Below, one piece after another: positions 13,661 through 21,656 of a stretch of DNA of 21,962 nt. Both the position numbers and the translations under genes were made by a program. The first letter of the stretch is position 1. Every line of letters begins with the position of its first letter. The DNA comes from SIG598 sp045580875 (GTDB taxonomy: Bacteria > Bacillota > Clostridia > Oscillospirales > Acutalibacteraceae), in assembly GCA_045580875.1 (NCBI GenBank), contig JAZNOP010000064.1, positions 1 through 21,962 of the forward strand. The letters are read 5' to 3'. The notes beneath the pieces were generated by a model, which was not told the DNA's origin, ran no database searches, and was given only the letters and a program-made list of their open reading frames with translations.

Positions 13661-13693
13661 AAAAGCCGGCGCTGAATGCCAGCGCCGGCTTTT
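13661..13693. terminator. Bidirectional terminator between convergent genes
   Basis: Perfect 14-bp arms (13661-13674 and 13680-13693, AAAAGCCGGCGCTG and its complement) around a 5-nt loop, with T tracts on both strands. It serves both the bundle protein gene (+) and the secreted repeat protein gene (-). Confidence 0.9.
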
Positions 13694-13731
13694 GTTATGC
13701 GTTATTCTGCTTTTGCGAATCGAGGGACTGA

Positions 13732-16476
13732 TTATGCCTTCGGCTCGTAGTAAACAGTAGCGTCGCCGCTGTAGAGATAGACGTTGTAGTCGCCGTTCTC
13801 GTCAGCAACAAGCTTGGAGATCTCGATGAAGCGATCCTGCTCGACATCCTTGGAAGCCCAGTCGTTGTAGTTGACGACGAAGCCGATCTGCTTTGCAGGA
13901 ATGTCATTGAGAGCGATAGTGTAGAGGCCTTCAGCGTCGAACTTCTCGTTGTAGCTGAACCACTGACCGTCAACTTCATACCACCAGCCGAAGTACCAGC
14001 CGGTGTAGTTAGCGTCTTCTCTGATGTAGTGAACCTTCAGAGTGCCGTCGATGCCCTCGCCTGCGCCGGGCTTGGTGTAAGCGGTGCCCGGACGGAAGGT
14101 GGTGAGATTGCCGTCAGCTTCATTGACGTACAGAGTGCGGGAAGAGCCGTTAGCGGAGAAGTTGAGCCAGATGTTGCTGTTGTTGCCCTCAAGGTTTGTG
14201 GTGCCGACCTGAACACAGATGGTGGAAACCTTGAATCTGTCCCATGTGTAGTGATAGGTGGTCTTGGTGCCGTCGGTGGTGACAGACTGGCTGATGCCGT
14301 AGTCGTTTGCACCGCCGTCAATCCAGAGACCGCTTACCCACTGGCCGTTGGTGAGGCAGACTGCGGAAACGCCGGACCATGTTGACTGACCCTCTTCGTG
14401 CTCAACAACAACAGAGCAGGAGTAGTCATCGTAAATATAAACTACCTGACCGTCGGTCAGACCGTAGGAGGGAACAGAGCCGCCTTCGGGAACGGAATCA
14501 GTACCGAGCATTACCCAGCACTTGTCAGCGAAGTTGGCATCCCATGTGAAGGTGTAGGTGGTGCCGGAAGCATAGCACATGGTGTAGGTGCCGAAGGGAG
14601 CATCGGGAGATGCATTGTCATCAACCCACCAGCCATCAGCGTAGGTCTTGTGCGGGGTGAGACCGATGGAGGTGATCCAGTGGCTCTTGCTGCCCATGTA
14701 AACAACCTTTGCAGAGGAATACTTTGCAGGAAGCTCGGTGGTCAGCTCGCCGTCGCCGTCGTAAAGAACGTATGCAGCGCCGTCGTAAAGCTCAGGAGCA
14801 TACTCATCTTCGAATTCGCCGTAAACGCCGAATCTGAAGTTGGGGCTTGCTACCTCAGGATTCCAGCTGATGGAATAGGTAGTGCCGCTGTGGGAGATGG
14901 ATGCGTAGTCGTTGGAACCGGGGCCGGAGAGCCAGCTGTTGACCCATGCGTTGTCTGCGATGACCCATGCACCGTCAGAACCGGTCCATACGCTCTGGCT
15001 GCCCATGTAGGTGATGGTAGCAGTAGCAGTGAAAGCAGCTGCGCCGGGCTCCTCGGTGGAGAAGTTGGAAGCGTCAGCGTTGTCATAGATGTCAGTAACA
15101 GTGCCTGCGCCCATAGTGACTCTGAGGTCGCTGACCCAGTTGCCGTTGATCATACCGCCGATGATGGCGTTGATGGAAACGATGTCGGGGTTGGTCCAGG
15201 AAACAGACTTGTTGCCCTCACCGAAGGTGAAGTTGTCATCAGAAGCCTGTACCCACCAGCCGTCGTTGGCTGCGACGGTGTTGCCGTCGGGATCAATGTA
15301 GGAGCTGACGATGATGATAGGATCACCGGCAGTGCCGAGATAGTTGATGGAAGCGGTGCTCTTGGGCTGCTCAGTGGTGAGAGTGCCGTCAGCAGCATCG
15401 TAATAGGTGATGTTTGCGCCAGCGGTAAGGGTCGGCCATACCTTCTGGTCAGCACCGTTGATGTTTGCGCCAAACTCAGCATAGACCTCAGAAACCTTTG
15501 CAGGATCCCATGTTACAGTCCAGGAAGCGCCGGTCTGAGATATGGTGACATAGTCGTTGGAGCCGCCTGCGAGCCAGCCGAAGCTGGGCCAGTCGGTCTT
15601 GTCAGCGTTTGCGCAGCCGGTAGCGCCGAACCAGTAACCGGTGGAAGCACCGGCGTAGGTGACGGTTGCGGAAACGGTGTCGCCGTCCTCGTCAGTGGAG
15701 GGAGCCTGAGTGGTGAATGCGTTGCCGTCAGCTGTGTCATAAACGTTGACAACAGAGCCGGCGCCGACAGTTACCTTGAGGTCCTGATTCCAGCTGCCGT
15801 TTGCGTTGTTGCCGGCGAAGATGACGTAGAGCTCAGTGATCTTTGCGGGATCCCAGCTGAGGGTGAAAGTGTTGCCGGAGCCGCCGAAGGTGATTCTGTC
15901 GTCAGAACCGGTCTGCCATGTGTTGCAGTCCGGAACCCAGCCGTTAGCGTCGCTGTAACCGTTGCCGATCACGCAGACGTAGGAACTGGTGCCGTGGTAG
16001 TTGAAGGTGGCGGTAACGGTCTCTGCTTCGGGCTCATCAACAACAGGAGCTTCAGTGGTAAGACCGGTCTCGCTGTCGTAAAGGGTGATGTTTGCGCCGT
16101 CGCCGAGAGTCTTGTAGACTTCGTAGTTGGTGCCGTTGATGTTTGCGCCGAAGGTGACATAGACCTCGGATACGTTGGTGGTATCCCATGCTATGATCCA
16201 CTTTCCGTCGCTTGCATTGACGGTTACATTGCCGTCAGAGCTGGTGCCGTCTGTGAGCCAGCCAACGCTGGGCCAGTCGGTCTTGTCAGCATTTGCATAG
16301 CCGGTAACGCCGAACCAGTAACCGGACTCGCCGGCGTAGGTCAGGGAAGCCGAAGCGCCTGTGCTGACTTCTTCCTCTGCACGTACGGTGAAGATGCCAG
16401 TGTTAGCGAAAACGCTTACGAACAGGCAGAACACAAGTACGAGAGCAGATATTTTCCTTACGGAAAACTTCTTCAT
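13732..16476 (-). CDS. Large secreted protein of seven aromatic-rich ~100-residue repeats with C-terminal CBM41/PUD-like module
   Basis: The start at 16476 is chosen because AGGAGAGAG lies just upstream and MKKFSVRKISALVLVFCLFV begins a signal peptide ending near VRA (33); the frame runs further upstream without support. The 914-residue protein then has seven repeats at about 43-144, 155-259, 269-371, 375-477, 484-583, 589-686 and 687-796. Each starts like TYAGxSxYW or TYMGSxS, has a central WDPxKVSEVY-like strand, and ends YDxxDGxLTTExP. Repeats 1 and 3 are close to each other, as are 2 and 4. The last 100 residues (811-911; LKVHYIREDANYTGW, IGFVVNYNDW, YLYSGDATVYY) resemble the pullulanase-associated CBM41 domain, which binds alpha-glucans. 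No catalytic domain, dockerin, LPXTG or SLH anchor is seen. A starch-binding or adhesion role is inferred. Confidence 0.85.
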   Translation of the reverse strand: MKKFSVRKISALVLVFCLFVSVFANTGIFTVRAEEEVSTGASASLTYAGESGYWFGVTGYANADKTDWPSVGWLTDGTSSDGNVTVNASDGKWIIAWDTTNVSEVYVTFGANINGTNYEVYKTLGDGANITLYDSETGLTTEAPVVDEPEAETVTATFNYHGTSSYVCVIGNGYSDANGWVPDCNTWQTGSDDRITFGGSGNTFTLSWDPAKITELYVIFAGNNANGSWNQDLKVTVGAGSVVNVYDTADGNAFTTQAPSTDEDGDTVSATVTYAGASTGYWFGATGCANADKTDWPSFGWLAGGSNDYVTISQTGASWTVTWDPAKVSEVYAEFGANINGADQKVWPTLTAGANITYYDAADGTLTTEQPKSTASINYLGTAGDPIIIVSSYIDPDGNTVAANDGWWVQASDDNFTFGEGNKSVSWTNPDIVSINAIIGGMINGNWVSDLRVTMGAGTVTDIYDNADASNFSTEEPGAAAFTATATITYMGSQSVWTGSDGAWVIADNAWVNSWLSGPGSNDYASISHSGTTYSISWNPEVASPNFRFGVYGEFEDEYAPELYDGAAYVLYDGDGELTTELPAKYSSAKVVYMGSKSHWITSIGLTPHKTYADGWWVDDNASPDAPFGTYTMCYASGTTYTFTWDANFADKCWVMLGTDSVPEGGSVPSYGLTDGQVVYIYDDYSCSVVVEHEEGQSTWSGVSAVCLTNGQWVSGLWIDGGANDYGISQSVTTDGTKTTYHYTWDRFKVSTICVQVGTTNLEGNNSNIWLNFSANGSSRTLYVNEADGNLTTFRPGTAYTKPGAGEGIDGTLKVHYIREDANYTGWYFGWWYEVDGQWFSYNEKFDAEGLYTIALNDIPAKQIGFVVNYNDWASKDVEQDRFIEISKLVADENGDYNVYLYSGDATVYYEPKA

Positions 16477-16536
16477 ATTTTCTCTCTCCTTTTGGTCATC
16501 TGGGTACAGTTCACCCAAATAACAAGATTTACATTT

Positions 16537-16565
16537 ATTATACAAAGTTAAATATCTGTTGACAA
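16537..16565 (-). promoter_or_regulatory. Promoter of the secreted repeat protein gene
   Basis: On the minus strand TTGTCA (16560-16565) and TATAAT (16537-16542) are separated by 17 bp, close to the ideal vegetative promoter. The leader is about 55 nt. Confidence 0.8.
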
Positions 16566-16693
16566 CTGTAATATTAGACAAATATAATAACAATTTTTTC
16601 ACGATAGGAACAAAATGCTGCTATTCTGTAAATTACAACAAAAGCAATATAATGCCGATTTTCCTTGAAACTATGCGGTATTCCGGCAACATG

Positions 16694-16729
16694 GCAAAAC
16701 GAAAGGGTGCGCAACAATTGCGCACCCTT
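16694..16729 (-). terminator. Intrinsic terminator downstream of the YdcF-like gene
   Basis: Perfect 12-bp arms AAGGGTGCGCAA (16703-16714) and TTGCGCACCCTT (16718-16729) with a 3-nt loop. On the minus strand a TTTCGTTTTG tract follows, so it acts on transcripts coming from 16874. Confidence 0.7.
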
Positions 16730-16873
16730 CTGAACAGTTGTATTGAATTCCGGAAATTTCCGGCAGTCGCCCGGCTGAATACCGGACGCAATCACAATCG
16801 CAAGATTGTCGGCTGTTTGACACAAAATTATCGCAATGTGCCGCTATACATATTATATATGCGCTTCAGCCCG

Positions 16874-18391
16874 TCAGCCCTGAAGCCATATCTGCACTAT
16901 GCCGGCCATCTCGCGGAACCAGTAGTGAGCCACGAGATACCACGCGGTGTCGCAGGGCATGGCGTAGCTGTTGAGACCGGCGTCTTTTGCAGCGAGACCG
17001 GCGCGGTACTGATGGAAACGGTCGGAAACGATGACCACGTCGTCGTGGCAGTTGTATTTCTCGATGAGGTCGGCGGCGAATTCAATGTTTTCCACAGTGC
17101 TTGTGGACTTTTTCTCAACGATTATGCGCTCGTCTGAAACTCCGGCATCAACCAGATAGTTTCTCATGATGACCGCTTCGGGATAATCCTCGTTTTCGCC
17201 CTGACCGCCGGTGACTATGCAGTGAGCCTGAGGATTTGAGAGCAGATATTCCGCCGCTGTTTCCAGCCTGCGCTCAAGCATCAGGCTGGGGCGGTCGTCT
17301 ATGACGAGGCAGCCGAGCACCACAATGGTGACCTCGGTGCGGTCTTCCGGCAGGGTGCGCAGTGAAGCGCCTATCATCTTGCCGGAGATGAATGCCATGC
17401 CGAGAATGCCCAGCATGACAGCGACGGCTATGCCGGCAAACAGACCGTTGAGCAGGCGGCTTCTGCAGCCCTCGATGTGATTCCAGAGCAGAGACACGGT
17501 GAAGAAAAACCATGCGATGAGCGCCAGCGGAATGGTGCCGACGTTGAAGATGCCGACAACAAGCGGCAGTAAGGCATAGATGAAGAGCAGTACCGACAGA
17601 ATGATAATGACCTTGCGCAGCAGAGATATCTCGCGCCAGGGCTGAACGAAGGAGTCAGCGCTGAATGCTTTGCTCTCCTTTTTGTCATTGCCCTTTTTGC
17701 CTGATGAGCTGCCGCCGGTCGGCGTCCGGCGGTCGGCTTCGGTGCTGACCGTCTTCATGCGTGAGCCGTTTATCTGCCCGCCGCGCAGTGAGTATGTAAC
17801 CTCGGGGGCTGAGGGCGGCGGAGCTGTATTTATCGCCGGAGTACGGCTGGTATTATTCGAATTCATATCAGAAACAGTTTCGTTGAAGGATTCACGTGAC
17901 CTGAGGCCGATTACTGCGCCGTTCTGCGGCACAGGCTGAGAAACAGGCGGTGTGACCGGTGCGGGCGGTGCGGAGACCTGCTCCGCTGTGATTATTGAGG
18001 CACTGCCGCGCGCTTCGGGAACGGCTATTGCGGCAGGCTTTTCCGGCTCAATGACTGCCGGAGCGGTAACAGGCTGTGTGTGTACAGCTATCTGACCGCC
18101 GGCGGCGGTGTCCTCATTGAGGGCGATGCCCTGCTCCTCCGGCTCGTCGGAAATGACTGCCAGTGAGCGGACACGTACGTTTCTGGGGTCGGAGCGTCTG
18201 ACCATACGGGCGGCAGTCGATTCACCGTCCTGCATTCCCTTCCAGTAAGCCTCGCTCATGCCCTCGGTGTAGGGAGTTCCGTTTACCTCGGGTACACGGC
18301 GTACAAACTGGACGTTTTCGTTTTTGTGCTGTCCGGAGCGCCCGCCGGCTCTTGCCGGATTCTTCTTGTAACTGCTTTTCTTCTCAGACAC
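16874..18391 (-). CDS. YdcF/SanA-type (DUF218) membrane protein with long disordered N-terminus
   Basis: The C-terminal 150 residues are a DUF218 domain: VTIVVLGC, CIVTGGQGENEDYPEA, EKKSTSTVENIEFAADLI and VVIVSDRFHQYRA are its usual motifs. Family members (SanA, ElyC, YdcF) affect envelope integrity and peptidoglycan precursor handling; the reaction is not settled. Before it lie three membrane helices (about residues 258-345). The first 250 residues are Pro/Ala/Ser-rich and probably disordered and cytoplasmic, rare for the family. The start is uncertain: I prefer the GTG at 18391 because GAGGTG stands 6-7 nt upstream; another GTG is at 18400 and an ATG at 18523 has no clear ribosome binding site. 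With the chosen start the protein has 505 residues. Confidence 0.8.
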   Translation of the reverse strand: MSEKKSSYKKNPARAGGRSGQHKNENVQFVRRVPEVNGTPYTEGMSEAYWKGMQDGESTAARMVRRSDPRNVRVRSLAVISDEPEEQGIALNEDTAAGGQIAVHTQPVTAPAVIEPEKPAAIAVPEARGSASIITAEQVSAPPAPVTPPVSQPVPQNGAVIGLRSRESFNETVSDMNSNNTSRTPAINTAPPPSAPEVTYSLRGGQINGSRMKTVSTEADRRTPTGGSSSGKKGNDKKESKAFSADSFVQPWREISLLRKVIIILSVLLFIYALLPLVVGIFNVGTIPLALIAWFFFTVSLLWNHIEGCRSRLLNGLFAGIAVAVMLGILGMAFISGKMIGASLRTLPEDRTEVTIVVLGCLVIDDRPSLMLERRLETAAEYLLSNPQAHCIVTGGQGENEDYPEAVIMRNYLVDAGVSDERIIVEKKSTSTVENIEFAADLIEKYNCHDDVVIVSDRFHQYRAGLAAKDAGLNSYAMPCDTAWYLVAHYWFREMAGIVQIWLQG

Positions 18392-18436
18392 TTTCGACAC
18401 CTCGCTTTCGGGAAAATGCTGTGTTTTTTGAGCCGC

Positions 18437-18486
18437 CTGCCGGACAGGTCGGGGAGGACTCGCAGTCGATCCAGCCCGTCCGGCAG
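18437..18486. other. Inverted repeat between the MscS and YdcF-like genes
   Basis: CTGCCGGAC (18437-18445) and GTCCGGCAG (18478-18486) are perfect 9-bp arms about 32 bp apart, with a smaller GACT-GCG-AGTC hairpin inside. No T run follows on the minus strand, so it is not a standard terminator. Confidence 0.5.
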
Positions 18487-18555
18487 ACGGTGGTGTGCAG
18501 CTGTAATTGTGATGCTCGCACAATTGCGGCTGAAAATTTACAGAAAATGAATTGC

Positions 18556-19407
18556 TTATTTGTTCTTTACATGAACATCGATCTGATCGAAGGGGATAAC
18601 GATGCCCTTTGCGGCAAACTCAGAGCAGACCTTCTCCTGAATGAAGTAGTAGGAATCCCAGTAGGAATTGGTGTCAATCCACATCTTGAGGTCGAAAACG
18701 ACAGCGCTTCCGCCGAATTCCTTGATGCCGACAACAGTCTTGTCGCTTTCCTCAGCGCGGTAGGGGCAGGCTGCAGCAGCGTCGAGCAGAGCGTTCTTTA
18801 CCAGTGCAACGTCAGTGCCGTATGCAACCGGGAAGGTCATGTCAAGACGGCGGCTGGGCAGACGGTTGTAGTTGATGATCTTGTTGGCTGTGACGCGGGA
18901 GTTGGGGAAGATGAGCTCCTTGTTTTCCGGAGTGGTGAGGGTGGTGTGCATGAGCTCGATCTTCTTGACAGTTCCGCTGGAGCCGTCAATCTCGACAAAG
19001 TCGCCGATGAGGAAGGGCTTGTTGTAGAGAATAAGTACGCCGCTGGCGAAGTTGGAAAGACTGTCCTGCATTGCAAGACCGACGGTGATACCTGCAGCAC
19101 CGAGAGCGGTGATGAGGGAGGTTATGTTCACGCCGATTGCAGCAACAGCGGCAATGATGACCACCAGCTTGAGCACGAACTTGACGCAGGAGGTGAGGAA
19201 GCCGGAAATTCCTGCATCAGCCTTGCTCTTCCTGAGTGCCTTGCCGATAAATCTTGCGATGATGTTGGAGATCCACAGACCGAAGAAGAGGATAATAAGT
19301 CCGGTCAGCAGAGCGAGACCTCCGGTGCCGAGCCAGTCAAGAATTGCAGGACCGGCAATCTTGGTGAACCAGTTGACAATATTGGACCATAATTCGCTCC
19401 AGTTCAT
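18556..19407 (-). CDS. mscS: Small-conductance mechanosensitive channel, MscS family
   Basis: The channel opens under membrane tension and releases solutes after osmotic downshock. At 283 residues it has the normal MscS size. The helices at about 28-50 and 70-93 are followed by the pore helix region ITALGAAGITVGLAMQDSLSNFASG, rich in Ala and Gly as in TM3, then the beta domain motif PFLIGDFVEIDGSSGTVKKI and FPNSRVTANKIINY, and a C-terminal alpha/beta domain. The ATG start has AAAGGAAAG upstream. It lies between the M18 aminopeptidase gene and the YdcF-like gene on the same strand with gaps of 126 and 164 bp. Gene name given by family, not by strict orthology. Confidence 0.95.
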   Translation of the reverse strand: MNWSELWSNIVNWFTKIAGPAILDWLGTGGLALLTGLIILFFGLWISNIIARFIGKALRKSKADAGISGFLTSCVKFVLKLVVIIAAVAAIGVNITSLITALGAAGITVGLAMQDSLSNFASGVLILYNKPFLIGDFVEIDGSSGTVKKIELMHTTLTTPENKELIFPNSRVTANKIINYNRLPSRRLDMTFPVAYGTDVALVKNALLDAAAACPYRAEESDKTVVGIKEFGGSAVVFDLKMWIDTNSYWDSYYFIQEKVCSEFAAKGIVIPFDQIDVHVKNK

Positions 19408-19533
19408 TTTTCATCTTTCCTTTCTGTTGTGTTATGCTGATGAAGAGCGAAAAGGCGACGGCATCGTGCTGTGATCACCTTTCCGCTGTTCACTTTTCAC
19501 TGTTACCCCGCAATGCCCTGACAGGGTACTGAA

Positions 19534-20931
19534 TTATCCCTCAATGAAGAATGCCTTTACTGCTGCGTAGGTCATGTAGACGTCGAGCTTGGAGACAACC
19601 TCGAGAGGTGCGTGCATGGAGAGAACAGGAACGCCGATGTCGAGAACGTCAACATCGTGACCTGCAACATACAGAGCGACAGTTCCGCCGCCGCCTGCAT
19701 CGATTCTGCCCAGCTCGTTGATCTGCCAGAGAACCTCGTTGCGGTCGAGAATTCCGCGGATCTTGCCGACAAACTCAGCAGAAGCATCGGAGGAGCCGCC
19801 CTTGCCTCTGGAGCCGGTGTACTTGCAGATGGATACGCCGCCGTTGATGAAGGCTGCGTTTCTTCTCTCGAAAACATCGGGGAAGCCGGGATCGTAGGCT
19901 GCGCTTACGTCAGCCGACAGGCAGCGTGAAGCCGAGAGAGCAGCTCTGCCGCTGCAGCCCTGCATCTCAGCGATGTCGTAAACGAAGTTTGCAAGGAATG
20001 CAGAATCAAGACCGGTGTTGCCGACGCTGCCGATCTCCTCCTTGTCAGCGAGGCAGACGATGGAGGTGTTTTCGGGTGCGCCGTCAAGATCGAAGAGAGC
20101 CTTGATGGAGGGGTATGCACATACGCGGTCGTCGTGACCGTATGCGCCGATGAGGGAGCGGTCGAGACCGATGTCACGTGCCTTGTATGCAGGAACAGCC
20201 TCGAGCTCTGCCGACATGAAATCGTCCTCGACGATGCCGTACTTGTCGTTGAGAAGCTTCATTACGTGCAGCTTTACCTTGTCGCCGCCGTCCTCGTCGG
20301 GAATGGGCAGGCTGCCGATGAGCAGGTTGAGACCCTCGCCCTTGATGACGTCAGCAGCCTTGCGCTGCATCTGCTCTGCGGAAAGGTGGACAAGCAGGTC
20401 GGTGATGACAAACTGCGGATCGCTGTCGTCCTCGCCGATGCAGATTTCGACCTTGGTGCCGTCCTTCTTGCAGACAACGCCGTGGAGGGACAGGGGAACG
20501 GTGGTCCACTGATACTTCTTGGTTCCGCCGTAGTAGTGGGTCTTGGGGAAAGCCATGTCGTCACTCTCGTAGAGGGGATTGGGCTTGAGGTCAAGACGGG
20601 GGGAGTCGATGTGTGCAGCGGAGATGAGAACGCCCTGGTCGGCCTTCTGTCTGCCGATTACAGCAAGGATAATAGCCTTGCCGCGGTTGTTGTAGTATAC
20701 CTTGGAGCCGGCGGGATAATCCTTGCCGCGCTCGAAGGGAACAAAGCCCTGAGCCTCAGCGCGCTTTATAGTCTCGATGACTGCCTCGCGCTCGGTTTTT
20801 GCGGCATCAAGAAATGCCTTGTAGTCCTCGCAGAGCTCCTGAGCTGCAGCGAGTGTCTTTGCGTCGGTCTTTGCCTTGCTGTCGTTCTTCTTCAGAAGCA
20901 GCTCGCGAAGTTCGCTTTTTTTCTCGTCCAT
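19534..20931 (-). CDS. M18 family aminopeptidase (zinc)
   Basis: This cytoplasmic metallopeptidase removes N-terminal residues, often acidic ones, from peptides. The 465 residues show the family ligands and catalytic motifs: SAAHIDSPRLDLK (His107), YGHDDR (Asp267), DKEEIGSVG (catalytic and metal Glu298/299), SADVSAAYDP (Asp341) and SMHAPLE (His440). The length is typical. The ATG at 20931 has AAAGGAG upstream at good spacing. The long N-terminal charged helix (MDEKKSELRELLLKK) is normal for clostridial members. It seems to be a separate transcription unit; a 16-bp palindrome lies upstream. Confidence 0.95.
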   Translation of the reverse strand: MDEKKSELRELLLKKNDSKAKTDAKTLAAAQELCEDYKAFLDAAKTEREAVIETIKRAEAQGFVPFERGKDYPAGSKVYYNNRGKAIILAVIGRQKADQGVLISAAHIDSPRLDLKPNPLYESDDMAFPKTHYYGGTKKYQWTTVPLSLHGVVCKKDGTKVEICIGEDDSDPQFVITDLLVHLSAEQMQRKAADVIKGEGLNLLIGSLPIPDEDGGDKVKLHVMKLLNDKYGIVEDDFMSAELEAVPAYKARDIGLDRSLIGAYGHDDRVCAYPSIKALFDLDGAPENTSIVCLADKEEIGSVGNTGLDSAFLANFVYDIAEMQGCSGRAALSASRCLSADVSAAYDPGFPDVFERRNAAFINGGVSICKYTGSRGKGGSSDASAEFVGKIRGILDRNEVLWQINELGRIDAGGGGTVALYVAGHDVDVLDIGVPVLSMHAPLEVVSKLDVYMTYAAVKAFFIEG

Positions 20932-20973
20932 GTTTGATTTCTCCTTTATTGATGAATTGTAAATATAATACAG

Positions 20974-20989
20974 ATGTCTGTTAAGACAT
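20974..20989. promoter_or_regulatory. Palindrome ATGTCT-N4-AGACAT upstream of the M18 gene
   Basis: Two perfect 6-bp arms sit about 43 bp before the start codon and next to a TATTAT box (minus strand, about 20964-20970). It may be an operator; the -35 region is not convincing. Confidence 0.3.
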
Positions 20990-21029
20990 TTTAAGGCGGT
21001 GTTGCGGTTTTGATTGTCCGTTATTAAAA

Positions 21030-21605
21030 TTATTCAAAATAGAGCCGCAGATATACCTCTCTCGCGCGTTCCACCTTGCTGACGTAGTGTGCGGTGGTGC
21101 TTGAGGGGATATCATCCTCACCGAAGACTCCGACAGGGAGACCCGATTCATCCAGCCAGCGGCTGACGCTGCCCTGACCGGCGTGATAGGCGGCAACCAT
21201 CAGCATCTCGTCGCCGCCGAAGAATTCGCTGAGCCGCGAGAGGTAGTAGACGCCGTAGCGGATATTGACCTCGGGGTCGTAGAGTGCCGATTCATCGAGC
21301 GGCACTTCAGCCGGCAGGCTTTTCTGCAGCCAGACGAAGGTGTCGGGCATTATCTGCATCAGACCGCGCGCGCCGACATTCGACTGCGCTCCGGCATCGA
21401 AGCCGCTTTCGGTGTGGACGATAGCGTAGACAAGACTTTCGTCAACACCGAACTCAGCGCACGACTGGCTGATTATGTTGTCGTAGCGCATGGGGAAGAG
21501 GGAGCGCACGACGGCGTTTGCCGCGGCGATTCCCACCGTCAGCGCGATGGCTAAGGCGAGCAGTGCCGAGATGACACGGCTGCCGGAATTACTCTTTTTT
21601 CTCAA
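21030..21605 (-). CDS. Membrane-anchored lytic transglycosylase (SLT domain)
   Basis: The enzyme cleaves the glycan strands of peptidoglycan. I choose the TTG at 21605 as start because GGAG lies 8 nt upstream; an in-frame ATG at 21632 sits inside a hairpin and has no ribosome binding site. The 191 residues begin with a basic stretch and a membrane helix (VISALLALAIALTVGIAAANAVV), then the SLT domain: YAIVHTESGFD with catalytic Glu66, NVGARGLMQIMP, NIRYGVYYLSRL and AYHAGQGSVSRWL, all diagnostic. It is short because only the catalytic domain is present. The gene is downstream of the right-hand repeat element, whose head may supply its promoter. Confidence 0.93.
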   Translation of the reverse strand: MRKKSNSGSRVISALLALAIALTVGIAAANAVVRSLFPMRYDNIISQSCAEFGVDESLVYAIVHTESGFDAGAQSNVGARGLMQIMPDTFVWLQKSLPAEVPLDESALYDPEVNIRYGVYYLSRLSEFFGGDEMLMVAAYHAGQGSVSRWLDESGLPVGVFGEDDIPSSTTAHYVSKVERAREVYLRLYFE

Positions 21606-21622
21606 TTCATTATCTCCAGTAC

Positions 21623-21641
21623 AGCGAAGCAAAACTTCGCT
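21623..21641. other. Hairpin in the leader of the lytic transglycosylase gene
   Basis: AGCGAAG (21623-21629) and CTTCGCT (21635-21641) form a 7-bp stem with a 5-nt loop, directly upstream of the ribosome binding site. It could influence translation or mRNA stability. Confidence 0.45.
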
Positions 21642-21656
21642 TGTGATGTGTTAGCG

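Larger units (their letters stand above)
16477..16873. other. Intergenic region between the repeat protein and the YdcF-like gene
   Basis: This 397-bp stretch is AT-rich near the repeat protein and contains its promoter (16537-16565), a small TGGGT ... ACCCA inverted repeat at 16501-16517 just downstream of that promoter, and the terminator of the YdcF-like gene (16694-16729). I see no supported gene. Confidence 0.6.

Noticed and set aside
14398..16551. 717-codon open frame on the plus strand opposite the secreted repeat protein gene
   Set aside because: It is the complement of a long, clearly real gene with signal peptide and repeats. Its Val/Ala/Gly-rich composition reflects antisense reading of biased codons, and it has no ribosome binding site or recognisable domain.
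16559..17137. 192-codon plus-strand open frame
   Set aside because: Half is intergenic AT-rich sequence containing a promoter and a terminator, the other half is antisense to the DUF218 domain.
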